NCBI GenBank assembly: GCA_902806575.1 | Contig: CADCXD010000005.1 | Coordinates: 3,658,001-3,722,000, forward strand | Direction of reading: 5' to 3' | Source of the DNA: Jackrogersella multiformis | Taxonomy: Eukaryota > Ascomycota > Sordariomycetes > Xylariales > Hypoxylaceae | DNA: 64,000 bases | Part shown: positions 35,457-46,440 of the stretch, in pieces | Numbering within the stretch: position 1 is the first letter of the stretch | Layout of the letters: every line of letters begins with the position of its first letter | Made by a program: the position numbers and the translations under genes | Notes under the pieces: generated by a model | Told to the model about the DNA's origin: nothing | The model's database searches: none | The model's input: only the letters and a program-made list of their open reading frames with translations

Positions 35457-36786
35457 CTAAAATGGCTGCCCCTTGACATGACGAAAGCCTCTGGATATAT
35501 GACTCCTCAGCGACTTTTTCCCATCTGATCCCCGATCGACTTCACCTTGAGCAAATGTCTCCACCGGCCGACATGCCACCTGCATTTTCAAGAGAGAATT
35601 CCTCCTATCAAAGTCCTCTCCGTTTGACTTGCCTTGTTTCTCTAATCCTGGGGCGAGAACTAGGTGCACGTGTTCTCTAGCCTCTCCTTCGAGGTCCATG
35701 GCTATTGGGTCAAAGCGTAGGGGCTCGTCCCCTATGCCGTATACCCAGTGAACCCGCGCAACTTGGCTGCTCAGTAGCAAGTCCAAATCCAAAGCTTCCG
35801 CTATGATATTGGATATTCCGTATACAAGCTCCTTGTCTTTGGAGGCTGAGAAAGGAGCAATGTGTTTACTGATTTCCTTGGCTTTGTTGAAGGCGAACTC
35901 CTCGACTTCCTTGAGACTCTCTTGCTGATCTAGGTTCATCCACTTAGCAACAAGTGTTGTGGTATTTGCCTTCCACGTGTGGAATTGGCGCTGCGCCTGG
36001 ATCTCATGGGCGTTCGCAGCCGACGTATCGCTGACGAAGGAACCTTCGTATGTCTCGGTTAGCATTTGGAAACCTCCTTTATAAACTTGGAAATCGATCT
36101 TACATACTAAAGGCCTTTTTTATATGGTAGAAAGCACCGGCAACGTCCTTCCCAGCCCAGCGAAATTCACCGAAGATATCACATGTCAGAAACGCCCACA
36201 AGAACGCCCGTATAATCATGATGCGCCTTTGTGGGATCTGCATACAGTAGTCGAATTCTTTGGAGGAGCTGATACTACCGAGAGGGAACTTTATAATATA
36301 CTCCAAGCAAGCATTGCTATCCTTTGCGGATGCTGGCCCACTGCTGTCGAAATGCTGTAAAGCGAAATTCCGGATGTTGAACCGGAGTTGCGATACCTTC
36401 TGGATGAGTAGCTGGTCGTCGAGCTGAATGAATGATTGGCTCTGGGCCTGGAAGCGGTTGAAATCTTTCACGGTTTCTTTCCAACGCGCGCGGATATCCT
36501 CGAGTTCCTCCTCGAGTTCCTTCTTGGTCTGGCCATGCGCCTGCTGTTCCGCATTTAGAAGATCCGTCGTCTCCTTTAGCTGGCATTGAAGCTGCTCGAA
36601 GACATCCTCGGACTGCGAAGGAGCCTCGGGGGTAGATTCTTGGGCACCATGTGCAGCATATTGCTGAGGAAGAGAAGATGAATCGACCTCCACCGAATAT
36701 TGATTATCCATGGCCTCGTTATAGGTAGTAGAAAGATGTCGTGATGATAGCCTGAGTCTTTTGAATTTGCTGAAGTCGCTGTTCAT
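35457..36786 (-). CDS. Coiled-coil protein of unknown function
   Basis: Two exons: 36786-36104 and 36030-35457, giving 418 aa. The intron (GTAAGA donor, GCTAAC branch, GTCAG acceptor) joins two frames that otherwise stop. A coiled coil covers about residues 60-115 (ETTDLLNAEQQAHGQTKKELEE is its core). It is followed by a globular region starting LIQKVSQLRFNIRNFALQHF, a pattern I associate with uncharacterised fungal proteins. No catalytic motif, signal peptide or membrane segment is seen. It lies upstream of, and divergent from, the Hsp70-like gene with ~620 nt between starts, so the two may share a promoter region. Confidence 0.75.
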
Positions 36787-37403
36787 TAGAACTCGGTAAA
36801 AAGAAGGTGTTCAAGTTACTAGAACCATTCCGATTTCAACTAACCCCCTCGCAAGCAAGGGTTAAAGGATTTTCGACATGTAGTCTTAAACAAGTGGTCA
36901 AATCTCAGTTGATGGGGGCTATAGCAAATATGCCTTGGGGTCGATGCAACCTTGGAGTACCTAGGTACCTAGGTATTCATCATCCCATGACAACCAGAAT
37001 GCCTAGCAGAAATGTAAGGCAGCCAATTACTACTACTCGTACTCAGTTTACAGCCCTGAAAGATAACATTGACACTCTGTCAATAGTAACATAACAACTC
37101 GATATTCATGCAGTCAGCAATTGGGTTTTATGAGTTGTCATCATAACCTGATATTGCCTCTCGCCAAGAGTGCTGCCTTTCGGAGCTTGGGCCCGGGCTG
37201 AGTGGACGAAGGCCACCCCAATTGAGACAGTCATGGAGCCTCACCTCGTTTGACATATTTAATCGAAACTGGTAGTCTCGAAACTAGAGTTCTACCAAGT
37301 CGTAATTGTTGTCCCCTCGTTCAAAGTCGAAGCGTGTGGGTATACTTCACTTCGCTCCACATAAGCCCATTTACTCTAAATTTACTATCGTAGGACTATC
37401 AAG
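36787..37403. promoter_or_regulatory. Divergent promoter, coiled-coil gene / Hsp70-like gene
   Basis: A 617-nt region between two divergent starts. It holds two overlapping TACCTAGGTA palindromes (36958-36967 and 36966-36975), the only back-to-back pair seen. No gene is supported in it. Confidence 0.5.
36958..36975. repeat. TACCTAGGTA palindrome, overlapping pair (one of 19 copies)
   Basis: Exact copies found by eye start at 526, 6394, 13495, 17250, 17579, 18024, 22279, 23910, 34659, 36958, 36966, 40082, 40204, 43667, 45799, 58422, 58632, 58712 and 62476. Each is 10 nt and self-complementary. All are outside called exons. This pair overlaps by two bases, in a divergent promoter. Confidence 0.9.
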
Positions 37404-39689
37404 ATGGTGTTCTTAAACAAGAAGAAGTCGAACAATTCTGATGGCTCCGAGAAGCCTTGGAGCTTGAGGAATCTCGTCAGCAGGATCAAGAAGAAGAGGG
37501 ACTCAGACCTTGATGACTTCATGGTCATTGGAATCGACTTCGGCACAACGTATGTTCTCGCCTGATCGAGCTTCCATATGTCATTTACTAATGTTTATCA
37601 AGTTACTCTGGCGCGGCATGGGCTACAATCGCCGACTTCGAGAAAGACCAAATCAACCTGATCACCAGCTGGCCAGGACGTGGGGGAGAGGAAGGCAAAG
37701 CTCCAACTGAGCTTTTTTACGAGCATAATAATACTACATGGGGATATGACATTCTATCAGAAGTTGAGCCAATTCGCTGGTTTAAGCTACTCCTCCTTAG
37801 GGAAGAAGATCTTTCCCCCGAGCTACGGCAGGCCGAGTATCTCCTGAGAGCGCAGAAAATCCTCAGAGAAAACAACAAGACCGCGGTAGACATAATCGCC
37901 GATTATCTAAAGTGTCTATGGGAGCATATAATCCACACAATTCATAAAGCCCGCGGCAAGTCTGTGGTCGAGGGATTGACGTTCCATGTTGTCATAACTG
38001 TCCCCGCGATCTGGAAAGGTTATGCCCGCCAGGGTATGGAAGAAGCAGCGAGGAAATCCGGCATCCTCAAGCCTCGCCCGGCTGGTCGTACGACTCTCGC
38101 CTTCGCACCCGAGCCTGAAGCAGCAGCGCTAGCAACGATCTGTGAACCCGGAAGAACCATCGAAGAAGGTGATGTCTATGTTATATGTGATGCGGGCGGT
38201 GGTACTGTGGACCTCGTTAGCTACATGGTTAGTGACACGGATCCAATTACTCTGCATGAAGCGGTAGTAGGAACAGGTAAGGATTCCCTCCTTATTACCA
38301 CAGCCGATACAATTATTATATCTGATACAATCCGTTAATGTTCCTCAGGTGGGCTCTGCGGTGGCATATTCATCGATGAGGCTTTCGAGGGCATATGCAA
38401 AGCCCGGCTTGGGAGACAGTGGAGCAAGCTTAGCCAAACCGGCATCAAAGAAATCATGAAGAATGAATGGGAATACGCAATCAAGCCGCAGTACAAGGCA
38501 GGCGATGCGACTAAGAAAGAGTACATTGTAGCCATCCCAGCTGAAGCATTCAAGGGAGCGAGTATGAACGACGATAGCAGAAAGCCCGTCATCAAAGAGG
38601 GGCGGATCTATTTCGCCAGGTATATCGCCCTCCCTCATTCAGACTTTCAATGTTCAACCACCCACTGACGTAATTTCGTTTAGTTCTGATATCCAAAAAG
38701 CCTTCACATCCGTGTTCTCCGAAATCGAGAAGCTAGTAGATGGACAGATCAGCAAGGCCAAGGAGAACGGATTGTCAGTAACAGTAAGTAGTAGATGTGT
38801 ATCATTTTTAATTATCTTGAGCAGTTATTTAATGTCTCTGATCATATATAGGGAATTATGCTAGTTGGTGGGCTCGGCTCAAGCCCCTATCTCTATGAAC
38901 ATCTTGTCTCTCGGTATGAGAGGAAAAAGATACGGATTCTCCAATCGACAGGTATAAGACCGTAAGTTAAGTAGCATTTCCATATGTCGGATTTCTCTCT
39001 GACTCTAGCTCTTTAGGCGCACAGCAATCTGCAGAGGGGCCATTTTCAAGGGGTTCCTGGACGGACCTACTCAGTCGACTGCAGAGGCCGGCTCAGGTGA
39101 GAGACAAGCCCCTAAGGTAACCAGTGTAATCAGCGTCGCCTCGACGATCGCGAGACAAAGCCTGGGTCTTCGTGTTGTAGAACCTTTCGATGCAAGCAAA
39201 CACGACGAGGAAGATATGTTCTACGATAAGGATGAAGGTCATCATTTCGCAAACAATCAGATGCAGTGGCTCCTCGAAAAGGTTCGTTATATTGAAAGTT
39301 CATATATAAGTGTCTAGGTTTGCTGAACTATCATACAGGGGCAGAACGTTCCAAAGCTGGAGCCGGTCCAGCGTGCTTACTACCAACTATACCGCTCAAG
39401 GGAATTGTTCAACGAGGCCTGTAGTAGATTCGTGTGTGAAATCAAGCAATGCGACGACGATATACCACCGTCGCGGTTCAATGACCGAGTCAAGACCCTG
39501 TGCAATATTACCGTGGAGCTTGATGTTCCGTATGAGGCGCTTGACGATTTTACCAGCGCAGAGGGTAGGGAGATGAAAAAGTTCAATTTTGACGTGGAGA
39601 TGGTGCCGTCTGGTGCATCTATCGACTTTTCTGTTCTCTATCAAGGCATAAAACTGGGCTCACAGAATGCTAGGATCGAGTTTCAATGA
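37404..39689 (+). CDS. Hsp70-like ATPase, HSPA12 type
   Basis: Seven exons: 37404-37549, 37603-38276, 38349-38619, 38684-38783, 38852-38961, 39017-39281, 39339-39689, giving 638 aa. It has the actin/Hsp70 nucleotide-binding fold: phosphate-1 IGIDFGTTYSGAAW at ~42-55, phosphate-2 VICDAGGGTVDLVSY at ~246-260 and the adenosine motif MLVGGLGSSPYL at ~400. The sequence between them and the C-terminal third diverge from true chaperones, and no EEVD-type tail is present. The layout matches HSPA12-like fungal proteins. The N-terminal 40 residues are basic and Ser-rich. HSPA12-type proteins are poorly understood. In fungi Hsp70-like genes of this kind are numerous, and some have been linked to non-self or stress signalling. 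That role here is inference. Confidence 0.9.
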
Positions 39690-41039
39690 TTGATACCGAC
39701 GTCTGAGTCTAGGAGATGGTCTTGATTCTCTAACCCTAACCCTGACTTTTGCGTATGCACCTAATTAGTATGACACCCCTTAATTCCATACCTTTCTTGC
39801 TGTGGATCCCGAGGCAGCCATTATAGCAACCTTTAAGACACTGTTATAATCACCTTAGGAAGCCATATTTACCTACATAACTACCCATATAGCGCACGCA
39901 GATAGACTGAATAACCAAGCAAGCAAAATGGACAATATCTAGGAATCACATTGTGCTGTCTCCTTTTCGGAATTACATCTCGTGACCCCTGAATGGCTAT
40001 GCCGGTTATTGACGATACACCACGGAGCAAATCTACGAGTTCTTTCGCAAAATGGGTTTCATTATTATAGCTTAGCATGCTTACCTAGGTAGGAGGCAAG
40101 CCACAGTTACCCTTGCTATAAGGCAGACCTTGCGATATGGATACCTATAACGACGACTTATGTGCAAGGAGCTCTAAACCCATCCCTATGGATCATGGTA
40201 AGGTACCTAGGTATTTACAGGAATATGCCCGTATCTACTTTGTCTCAAGTGTATCCCTTCACACGGAGTACATCTTCAACGGGCTGAACCCTCCGTCTGG
40301 TCTATCCCCCGATAGATCAGACGTCTTACAGCCTCTGTCCTGCTTTGGGCTCCACTGATCTGAAGTGATGGGATGCCATGCCACCTTCTGTAAGGTATAT
40401 GCGCCGGATTCTCTTCTCTTCGTACTCGTCTGGAGAGTAGCGCACGCTGGCTCTGTCTGCGTATAGGAAAATACAAATGGTCGAGGTCATCGTTTTTCAA
40501 GGGGTTAAGGAGCGCCTTAAACACGTCCTTGGGCGCTTTGCTTTTCGCCCGGGCTTATTGTGGAAGGAAGCTTTAGCTAATGCGGCACAGGTTTCTTGCA
40601 AGGGTGATTCTAACTGTGCAATCTCTACTGATTTAGTAGTCTCTAAGAGAAGCCTCATCATATTAAGTTTATTATATCTAAATTGGACTTTGGTAGTCTC
40701 CTGAAAAATTGGGTTTAATAAGGTAATGCTAGGTACCTAGGTTCATGGTAATAGTCCTGCTGAGAAGGTTAACGTCTGTTCTTTAACAGCAAAGCAGAAT
40801 AAGAGACTATGTTTAAGGTTAACATCTAATCCATGCCAAAGGAAATAAGCAGTGATCTAGGTCATATTGCTCTTGGGCTATTGAAATAGAGCATTAACGA
40901 TGACGCCCGGAAAATTGCTCTGGAAAATTCTTTTTATACTTCCCTGTTGTCCATATAAATTGCCAATTGATAAGTCCAAACCACCAACCCTGGAGAGATC
41001 GATTTTTTGAGTTGATTTGTGCTCCAATACCTCTCAATC
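39690..41039. other. Intergenic with telomere-like repeat
   Basis: About 1.35 kb without a supported gene. It contains a telomere-like doublet followed by a conserved word (39730-39765, listed separately) and TACCTAGGTA palindromes at 40082-40091 and 40204-40213. Confidence 0.55.
39730..39765. repeat. Dispersed repeat with telomere-like core, copy 1
   Basis: CTAACCCTAACCCT at 39730-39743, a 10-nt spacer, then TATGCACCTAAT at 39754-39765. Copy 2 lies at 54836-54873 with the same two blocks in the same order and orientation and a 12-nt spacer. The copy begins 40 nt after the Hsp70-like stop codon. Confidence 0.7.
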
Positions 41040-43367
41040 ATGGCATCTCCCCTGCCTCACATGTCGCCGACGTCTATTTACCGCTCGAAGACATCACGAG
41101 ACGACATTCAATTATTGGCAGACTTGATGATGCGCGCTTCGCTATCTAGCACAGCGTCGTCAACTTCGTTACTTTCCACGACCCAGCCTTCTCACAGTAG
41201 CACACGGAATGCCAGAGCCGGAGAGCCCTGTATATCGACAGAACCATCCAATTTGCCCTATGGTTTCAGTGCCACCGCAGATAAGCACCGACTGCGCGAG
41301 CTGCAGCGCGAAATGTACTGTGTGAGCGCCGAGGCACCGCAACGCGCCACGGCTGGAATGTTCAAGGCGGCATGCTCGATTGACCTGCTGTTCCTCATCG
41401 ATACTACGTGCTCTATGAGGGAGTATATCGACTCTGCTAAGGAGCAGGTCAAGAGCATTATGAACGACATCAAGAGCGCGTTTCTCAACGAGGCTAAAGT
41501 GCGGATTGCAGTAGTGGGATACACGGATCATGGTTACTCACCTAATATCCAGTTCCTCGACTTCACGTCGTCCGATGATCGAGTATGCTTATTTTTAAAA
41601 GGGCTAGTTCCTACTAGTGGAGGCGATTTCCCAGAAGACGTTCTCGGTGGCATTCGACAGGCGCTTAATGCATCGTGGGAGCAACAAACACGGTGCATCA
41701 TCCACATTGCAGACGCACCAGGGCACGGTACGGCATTACACGACCTCCCTGACTCCTGGGATGACTATTTAATCCCTGGGAGTGAGCCGCATGGACTTAC
41801 ATACGAACCGCTACTCAGGCAGTTAGTCCAACTCAGAATAAACTACAACCTGCTCAGTATCAACTATAGTACGGATCGTATGGCCTTTGTCTTTTCCAGC
41901 GTTTACGCAGCAGCTCGTTCAGAGGTCAAGCTTCTCAAGTGTAATAGTTACTACGGCGAAGTGAACAACATGCGCATTGGAAATGGCTGCGACGTGTGGA
42001 GCGGAGTATACTCTAAGCGTAGCGTCAGCGGTGATGGGCTACGGTTTGAAGAGCAGCAGCTCGGCACCACGTATAGCGCGCTCCGTCATCTAGTTGTCGG
42101 GACTGCTACTAGCTCGGCATCTCGCACGGCAACTCGTCTCTCAGTGCTATTAAGCCGCAGTGGCAAGGCCAATGGTGCCGGCGAGAGAGATAGGAAGCTG
42201 GTCACCTATCTCATGGCTGTCGACGAGGACGAGGGGAGCGGTGACAGTGCAGTAGACGCGTCCCTGGAGACTGCTGTACCGCAGTGGAATAGAGATGGCT
42301 GGCTAAATGAGAGGCTGGTGGTGGAAGGGTTTTGCCCCGACATAGTGGAGCATAGTGGCAGCACACTTAACGACATGATGGCTCTCGATGATAATATCAA
42401 GCTAAGCGCTGTAGAGCTTACCATTTATGCACGGTCGAGGCCTTTCGCCGAAGGTGCGTTCCGCGTAGCGTCCTATGCTCAAACGGCGGCCTCGATTAAC
42501 CGGTTTGTGATTAAATCCCATAAGGGTGGCAAGGGATTCGCGCACCTGGCCGAGGACATGCGATGCCAGGCTCTGTGTAAGGCCTTCGCTCTCGAGTTCA
42601 ATGCCCTTCTGGGGTTGGAGCACGAGCTCGACTTTATCGTAACGATGGCCTTGCAAGGTGGGCCGGGAGAAGCGTCGAAAGACGGGTGCATATCGATCGA
42701 GCCGTTTATCGAGGGAGAATATGTGAATTACAATAATAATTGTGGACATGTTAAGGAAGATGACGGCCAGTTCAACCAGACGGCGCAAGCTTTCTCTCAC
42801 TTTACATTAGAGCGCTCTCGTGGGTCCTTTATGATCACTGACCTGCAAGGAGTAGGTCACTTGTTGACCGATCCTGCAGTTCATACTTCAGATCCTGACA
42901 GATTTAAGCTGACCGATACCAACTTCAACGAGGACGGGTTCAAGCTTTTCTTCGTTACTCACAGATGTAATTCTATCTGCCGCAAGCTGGAGCTTAAGAG
43001 TAACCGCGAGATGTTCATTTCGAGGAAGTTCAGCTTTAGGGAGAGGTGGCCTACCTTGGATAGCGCCGTGTGTTGCTCCAACAAGCTGTGCCGTAGGATC
43101 ATCCACCTAGCTAGCGCCCATAAATCGGAAAATTACCCAGGCCACCACTGGTGCGCTTCGTGCTGGCCGCAGCTACAGAAGTACACAGTCCAAATGTTTT
43201 GCATGGTACCCGGGCCAAGCCACAAGTTTGAATTTTCCAGGTTCTTCTATGAATCACAGGGCCAAACCATGCCACGCAAATGTCATGAGCATATCGAGAA
43301 GGACTCGATAGTACCCAAAGCTGCAGTGGTGGGTGGAAGCCTGTGGAATAGGATGGAGTCCGTCTAG
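41040..43367 (+). CDS. vWA-alpha-kinase fusion protein
   Basis: Intronless, 775 aa, starting at the first in-frame ATG. A von Willebrand A domain spans about residues 110-300, with a MIDAS-like DTTCSM at ~117. An alpha-kinase (MHCK/eEF2K-type) domain spans ~460-670. Its family features are RPFAEGAFR, VIKSHKGG with the ATP-site Lys (~492), EPFIEGEYVNYNNNCG, the catalytic-loop DLQGVGHLLTDPAVHT (~600), and a zinc site THRCNSIC. A C-terminal tail has further paired cysteines (VCCSNKLC, HHWCASCW), suggesting an extra zinc module. The order vWA-then-kinase is that of Dictyostelium VwkA. Targets are unknown; alpha-kinases phosphorylate Ser/Thr often within helices. It lies in tandem with the Hsp70-like gene and next to the biosynthetic cluster. 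Confidence 0.9.
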   Translation: MASPLPHMSPTSIYRSKTSRDDIQLLADLMMRASLSSTASSTSLLSTTQPSHSSTRNARAGEPCISTEPSNLPYGFSATADKHRLRELQREMYCVSAEAPQRATAGMFKAACSIDLLFLIDTTCSMREYIDSAKEQVKSIMNDIKSAFLNEAKVRIAVVGYTDHGYSPNIQFLDFTSSDDRVCLFLKGLVPTSGGDFPEDVLGGIRQALNASWEQQTRCIIHIADAPGHGTALHDLPDSWDDYLIPGSEPHGLTYEPLLRQLVQLRINYNLLSINYSTDRMAFVFSSVYAAARSEVKLLKCNSYYGEVNNMRIGNGCDVWSGVYSKRSVSGDGLRFEEQQLGTTYSALRHLVVGTATSSASRTATRLSVLLSRSGKANGAGERDRKLVTYLMAVDEDEGSGDSAVDASLETAVPQWNRDGWLNERLVVEGFCPDIVEHSGSTLNDMMALDDNIKLSAVELTIYARSRPFAEGAFRVASYAQTAASINRFVIKSHKGGKGFAHLAEDMRCQALCKAFALEFNALLGLEHELDFIVTMALQGGPGEASKDGCISIEPFIEGEYVNYNNNCGHVKEDDGQFNQTAQAFSHFTLERSRGSFMITDLQGVGHLLTDPAVHTSDPDRFKLTDTNFNEDGFKLFFVTHRCNSICRKLELKSNREMFISRKFSFRERWPTLDSAVCCSNKLCRRIIHLASAHKSENYPGHHWCASCWPQLQKYTVQMFCMVPGPSHKFEFSRFFYESQGQTMPRKCHEHIEKDSIVPKAAVVGGSLWNRMESV

Positions 43368-43847
43368 AAGAAGCAGGCAGATTGATAAGAAGGGTGTGAG
43401 AATTAGATATTGAACCTGTTGAGGTGGTGATAATGTTGTTGTATTTCTTGGGTTTTGATTTTACCTTCAAAACATATTAAATACGTACTTCATCCATTGA
43501 TTACATAATAGCCCCGTAGATCATATTTCTAGTGCTATGAAATTATGCATTAGATTATGTGTAAAGTATAAAGCATAAAGCCATAAGCAAAATTCACGAG
43601 TAGTCACGTGAGAAGAGTGTTAGGAAGCAAGTTTTGGTACTGTGTGGGTCAGATTTTACCCCTTTCTACCTAGGTACAACAGATTGAATGCCTCCCTATT
43701 ACTAGGTACTCAAGTACGTATGAAAGGCACCTAAGAGGTAAGTAACTTCTAATATATACCCAGAGAGAGGTATATGATAGGTACCTATATATATTACATT
43801 AGGTACCTACATATATGTATCAACAACTAGTTCATTGATGAATTCGG
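43368..43847. other. Convergent intergenic
   Basis: A 480-nt AT-rich spacer between the convergent kinase and P450-1 genes, with one TACCTAGGTA palindrome at 43667-43676 and several TAGGTACCTA-like words to 43808. It marks the left border of the cluster. Confidence 0.55.
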
Positions 43848-45711
43848 TCATTCTTGAGGAGTTTCAACTGCTTCGGGCCGCTTCCGGATCGTAGCATAAA
43901 GTCCCTTCTGGAAGAAGAACCACGAGTTTTCCAGTTCGAACTTTTCGGGATTTACCACACGGATCTATGCATCTGTCAGTTAGCCTTACAGAGGACAGTT
44001 GCCGCAAGTACTCACATCGTAGTTAAGGACAAGAAACGAGATCAGCTTCTTGATCTCCAGGACCCCCACGTGCTTGCCCAAACAGACACGCCTGCCAGCA
44101 CCAAACTAATGTTTAGAGGTCGCGCGTCAGTACGGACAGGAGGAAAGACGGAACGATAGCGGGCGGCGAAACTTACGGTCAGCACCCCCTGCTCGAGCTT
44201 CTGCTTATGCCTTTCGTCCTTCGCGAGCCACCTCTCCGGCCTCCAGAACTCCGCGTCCTGCCCGAACGTTGACTTGTGGCGATTGACGACGTACGGGCTG
44301 CCGCCCACTACCGTGCCGCCCGGTAGGTAGTACCCGAGGACGGTGACGCCGCCCTCGGGCACGACGCGCTCGAACGGCAGCGCGAACGGCGGGTGCATGC
44401 GCGCGCCCTCCTGGACGCAGGCGTCCAAGTACGGCAGGCTGCGCACCTCGCTCCACTTGGGAAAGGGGTGCGATAGGCCCGCAGCGCGTAGCTCGTCGTA
44501 CAGCTTATTCAAGGTGTGCGGATAGACCAGGAGGTTGAACATGGTTGTGCGCATAAGGCTGCCTACGGAATCAGAACCCGCGATGACGTTGGAAAACGTC
44601 CACGCGGTAGGGGCCCTATAGGCATGCGTATTAGCATGGGTTTTTTTCACTTCTCGATTGATGATAGCTCTAAGGCGAATGGCTTACCAGGGTGGTATTT
44701 TGGGGTTAGCCTTCTGGAGCTCGATGAACCGAGTTAGAAAGTCTTTCCTCCCACTAGTTTCTTCACTGTCTTTTGATTCTCCCTTGGATAGAAATTCCTG
44801 CTTTTCCTTGACAGCTTTGCCTACAAAACCAAGTATTCCCAGGGATGCTGTTTTGCCGAACATACGCTGTATTGCGTCTCCAATGCGGTTCTTGCGCAGG
44901 GCCCAGTCAAGCCAGGGGATTTGCGTCATCTACGTCACGTTAGTTAACTTAATTAGTCCTGAGAGGCTGTCTCAGTGTCAAGAAGGACTTCTCACCGGTG
45001 CAGCATCTCGCATGAAGTCCACAATTGTACCCAGCATTCGCCCAACGTCTTTTCCGGTGTCTAGAAATCCGTATCTTTTTGAGAAGGTCATGGTACCCAT
45101 CACGTCGAATGCGAAGTATTGAAGCCACTGGCCCAGATTGAAGATCTCGCTATTCCCGACGAAATTCTCGTCAAGTTTCTCATGCATGCATTCGAGAACT
45201 TCGTCAATGAGTCCCTCGAAGGAAGGTGTATTGGCAGGAGTAAACATCGGCGCGATAGGACTCTTGATCTGCTTGTGTAGATTCTCATCGGTCGTGTTGA
45301 ACACGGCGTGCAGGGCACCGCTTCCTCTTGTGTATGGTCGGAGAGTTACATAGAAGTCACTCTTCACCGAATCAGTTCTGGTCCGCAAATGTAGATTTGA
45401 TATGATCATAGTAAGAGACATACCTTTGGAAACCCACTTCTAGTCGGATAAACGGTCGAGATTGCTTCAGGATTATTGAATGATACCATGTTCGGACCAA
45501 TACGCACGACCTCTCCGTATTTCTCATGCATGTCTTGCAATATAAGGTGTGCCCTCTTGGTTCTGACCCAACTTACGCGCTGGAAATTAGTGATGCTTGC
45601 CGGGAAAGGCCCCGGTATGTGCCTTAAAAGCCACCATGTTCGCCAGAGCTGTAAGGCGACAGTGACCGACAGAGCCACACATACGATAGAAACAATAGGG
45701 ATCCCGTCCAT
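43848..45711 (-). CDS. Cytochrome P450 (pisatin-demethylase-like)
   Basis: Six exons: 45711-45424, 45361-44996, 44929-44688, 44615-44177, 44105-44016, 43964-43848, giving 513 aa. A single N-terminal membrane anchor is followed by the IPGPFP hinge. The I-helix reads AGSDSVGS, the K-helix ExxR is EGAR, PERW is present, and the haem loop is FGAGRRVCLG with Cys453. The exon joins restore the sequence throughout, for example LEQGVLT|FGAGRR. The I-helix lacks the usual Thr of AGxDTT; Ser stands there. Overall it resembles the pisatin-demethylase group of fungal P450s, which hydroxylate or demethylate aromatic compounds at the ER. It shares a 729-nt divergent promoter with the PKS, so it is probably co-expressed and acts on the polyketide product. 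Confidence 0.92.
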
Positions 45712-46440
45712 TGCTTCCGTTGATATTTTGGTAGCAAAATTGAAAAACCTCAGTGTTATGTCTTACACTAAGATATTCTAAAGTATTCAAATATAGAGTA
45801 CCTAGGTAGGGTAGTTCATGTGGTAGGTTACTGATGTAAATTTGAGACTTGAGAAGATATCAATGTAGATACCAAGGCGTGGGGGTCCTAGGTTAGACAC
45901 CGAATCCCAAAGAGACACCTGGGTCCCGTAGGCGATAACAGTATGTGTGTCGGTCGAAGAGAGGAACTATGGCCCAACATCAATTCATCTTCGCACCTAC
46001 ATGATTCTGACCGAGAATTAACATCTGAGGTAGGCTTATAATCCCTTACTCGGGATTGTAGTTGTGGGTAAGAGCCTAGAATTTCGGGTCCGGTCATCTT
46101 CGCATAAGCCTCGATACCGAGTAAACTTCCCACTCTAAAAAGTATTGTATAGATTCCAGCTTCTAAGATTGTAATTGGTTGTACAATCAGTAACCCTACA
46201 TCCTCACGTAAGATGCTTAATCAAGGTTACCGAGTTGTATCCAAACAACTTAGATCCCCAGCCAATGAGGATTGTCGCTCAGCTCTTCATAACTCCAGGC
46301 AATAAGCTTGTATCAAGCCTGGTAATAAGTATCTATGCCTATGTAGTCGTCGAGACTGTAAATGTAATTGAGACAAGTCCTTAACCATTGCTAGTATCAT
46401 CCAGGTACTCAACGTACTTACGGACAAGACTAAAGAGACG
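45712..46440. promoter_or_regulatory. Divergent promoter, P450-1 / PKS
   Basis: A 729-nt shared upstream region. It carries one ACTCGGG heptamer at 46048-46054 (within TACTCGGG), a CGG-N2-CCG site (CGGGTCCG, 46085-46092) of the kind Zn2Cys6 proteins can bind, and one TACCTAGGTA palindrome at 45799-45808. No gene is supported in it. Confidence 0.55.
46048..46054 (+). promoter_or_regulatory. ACTCGGG motif, copy 1
   Basis: Exact heptamer within TTACTCGGG, 387 nt before the PKS start. It is shared with the other cluster promoters; see the finding on this motif. Confidence 0.4.

Noticed and set aside
39730..39743. True telomere end
   Set aside because: Only two units, internal to the sequence, and part of a longer dispersed repeat.
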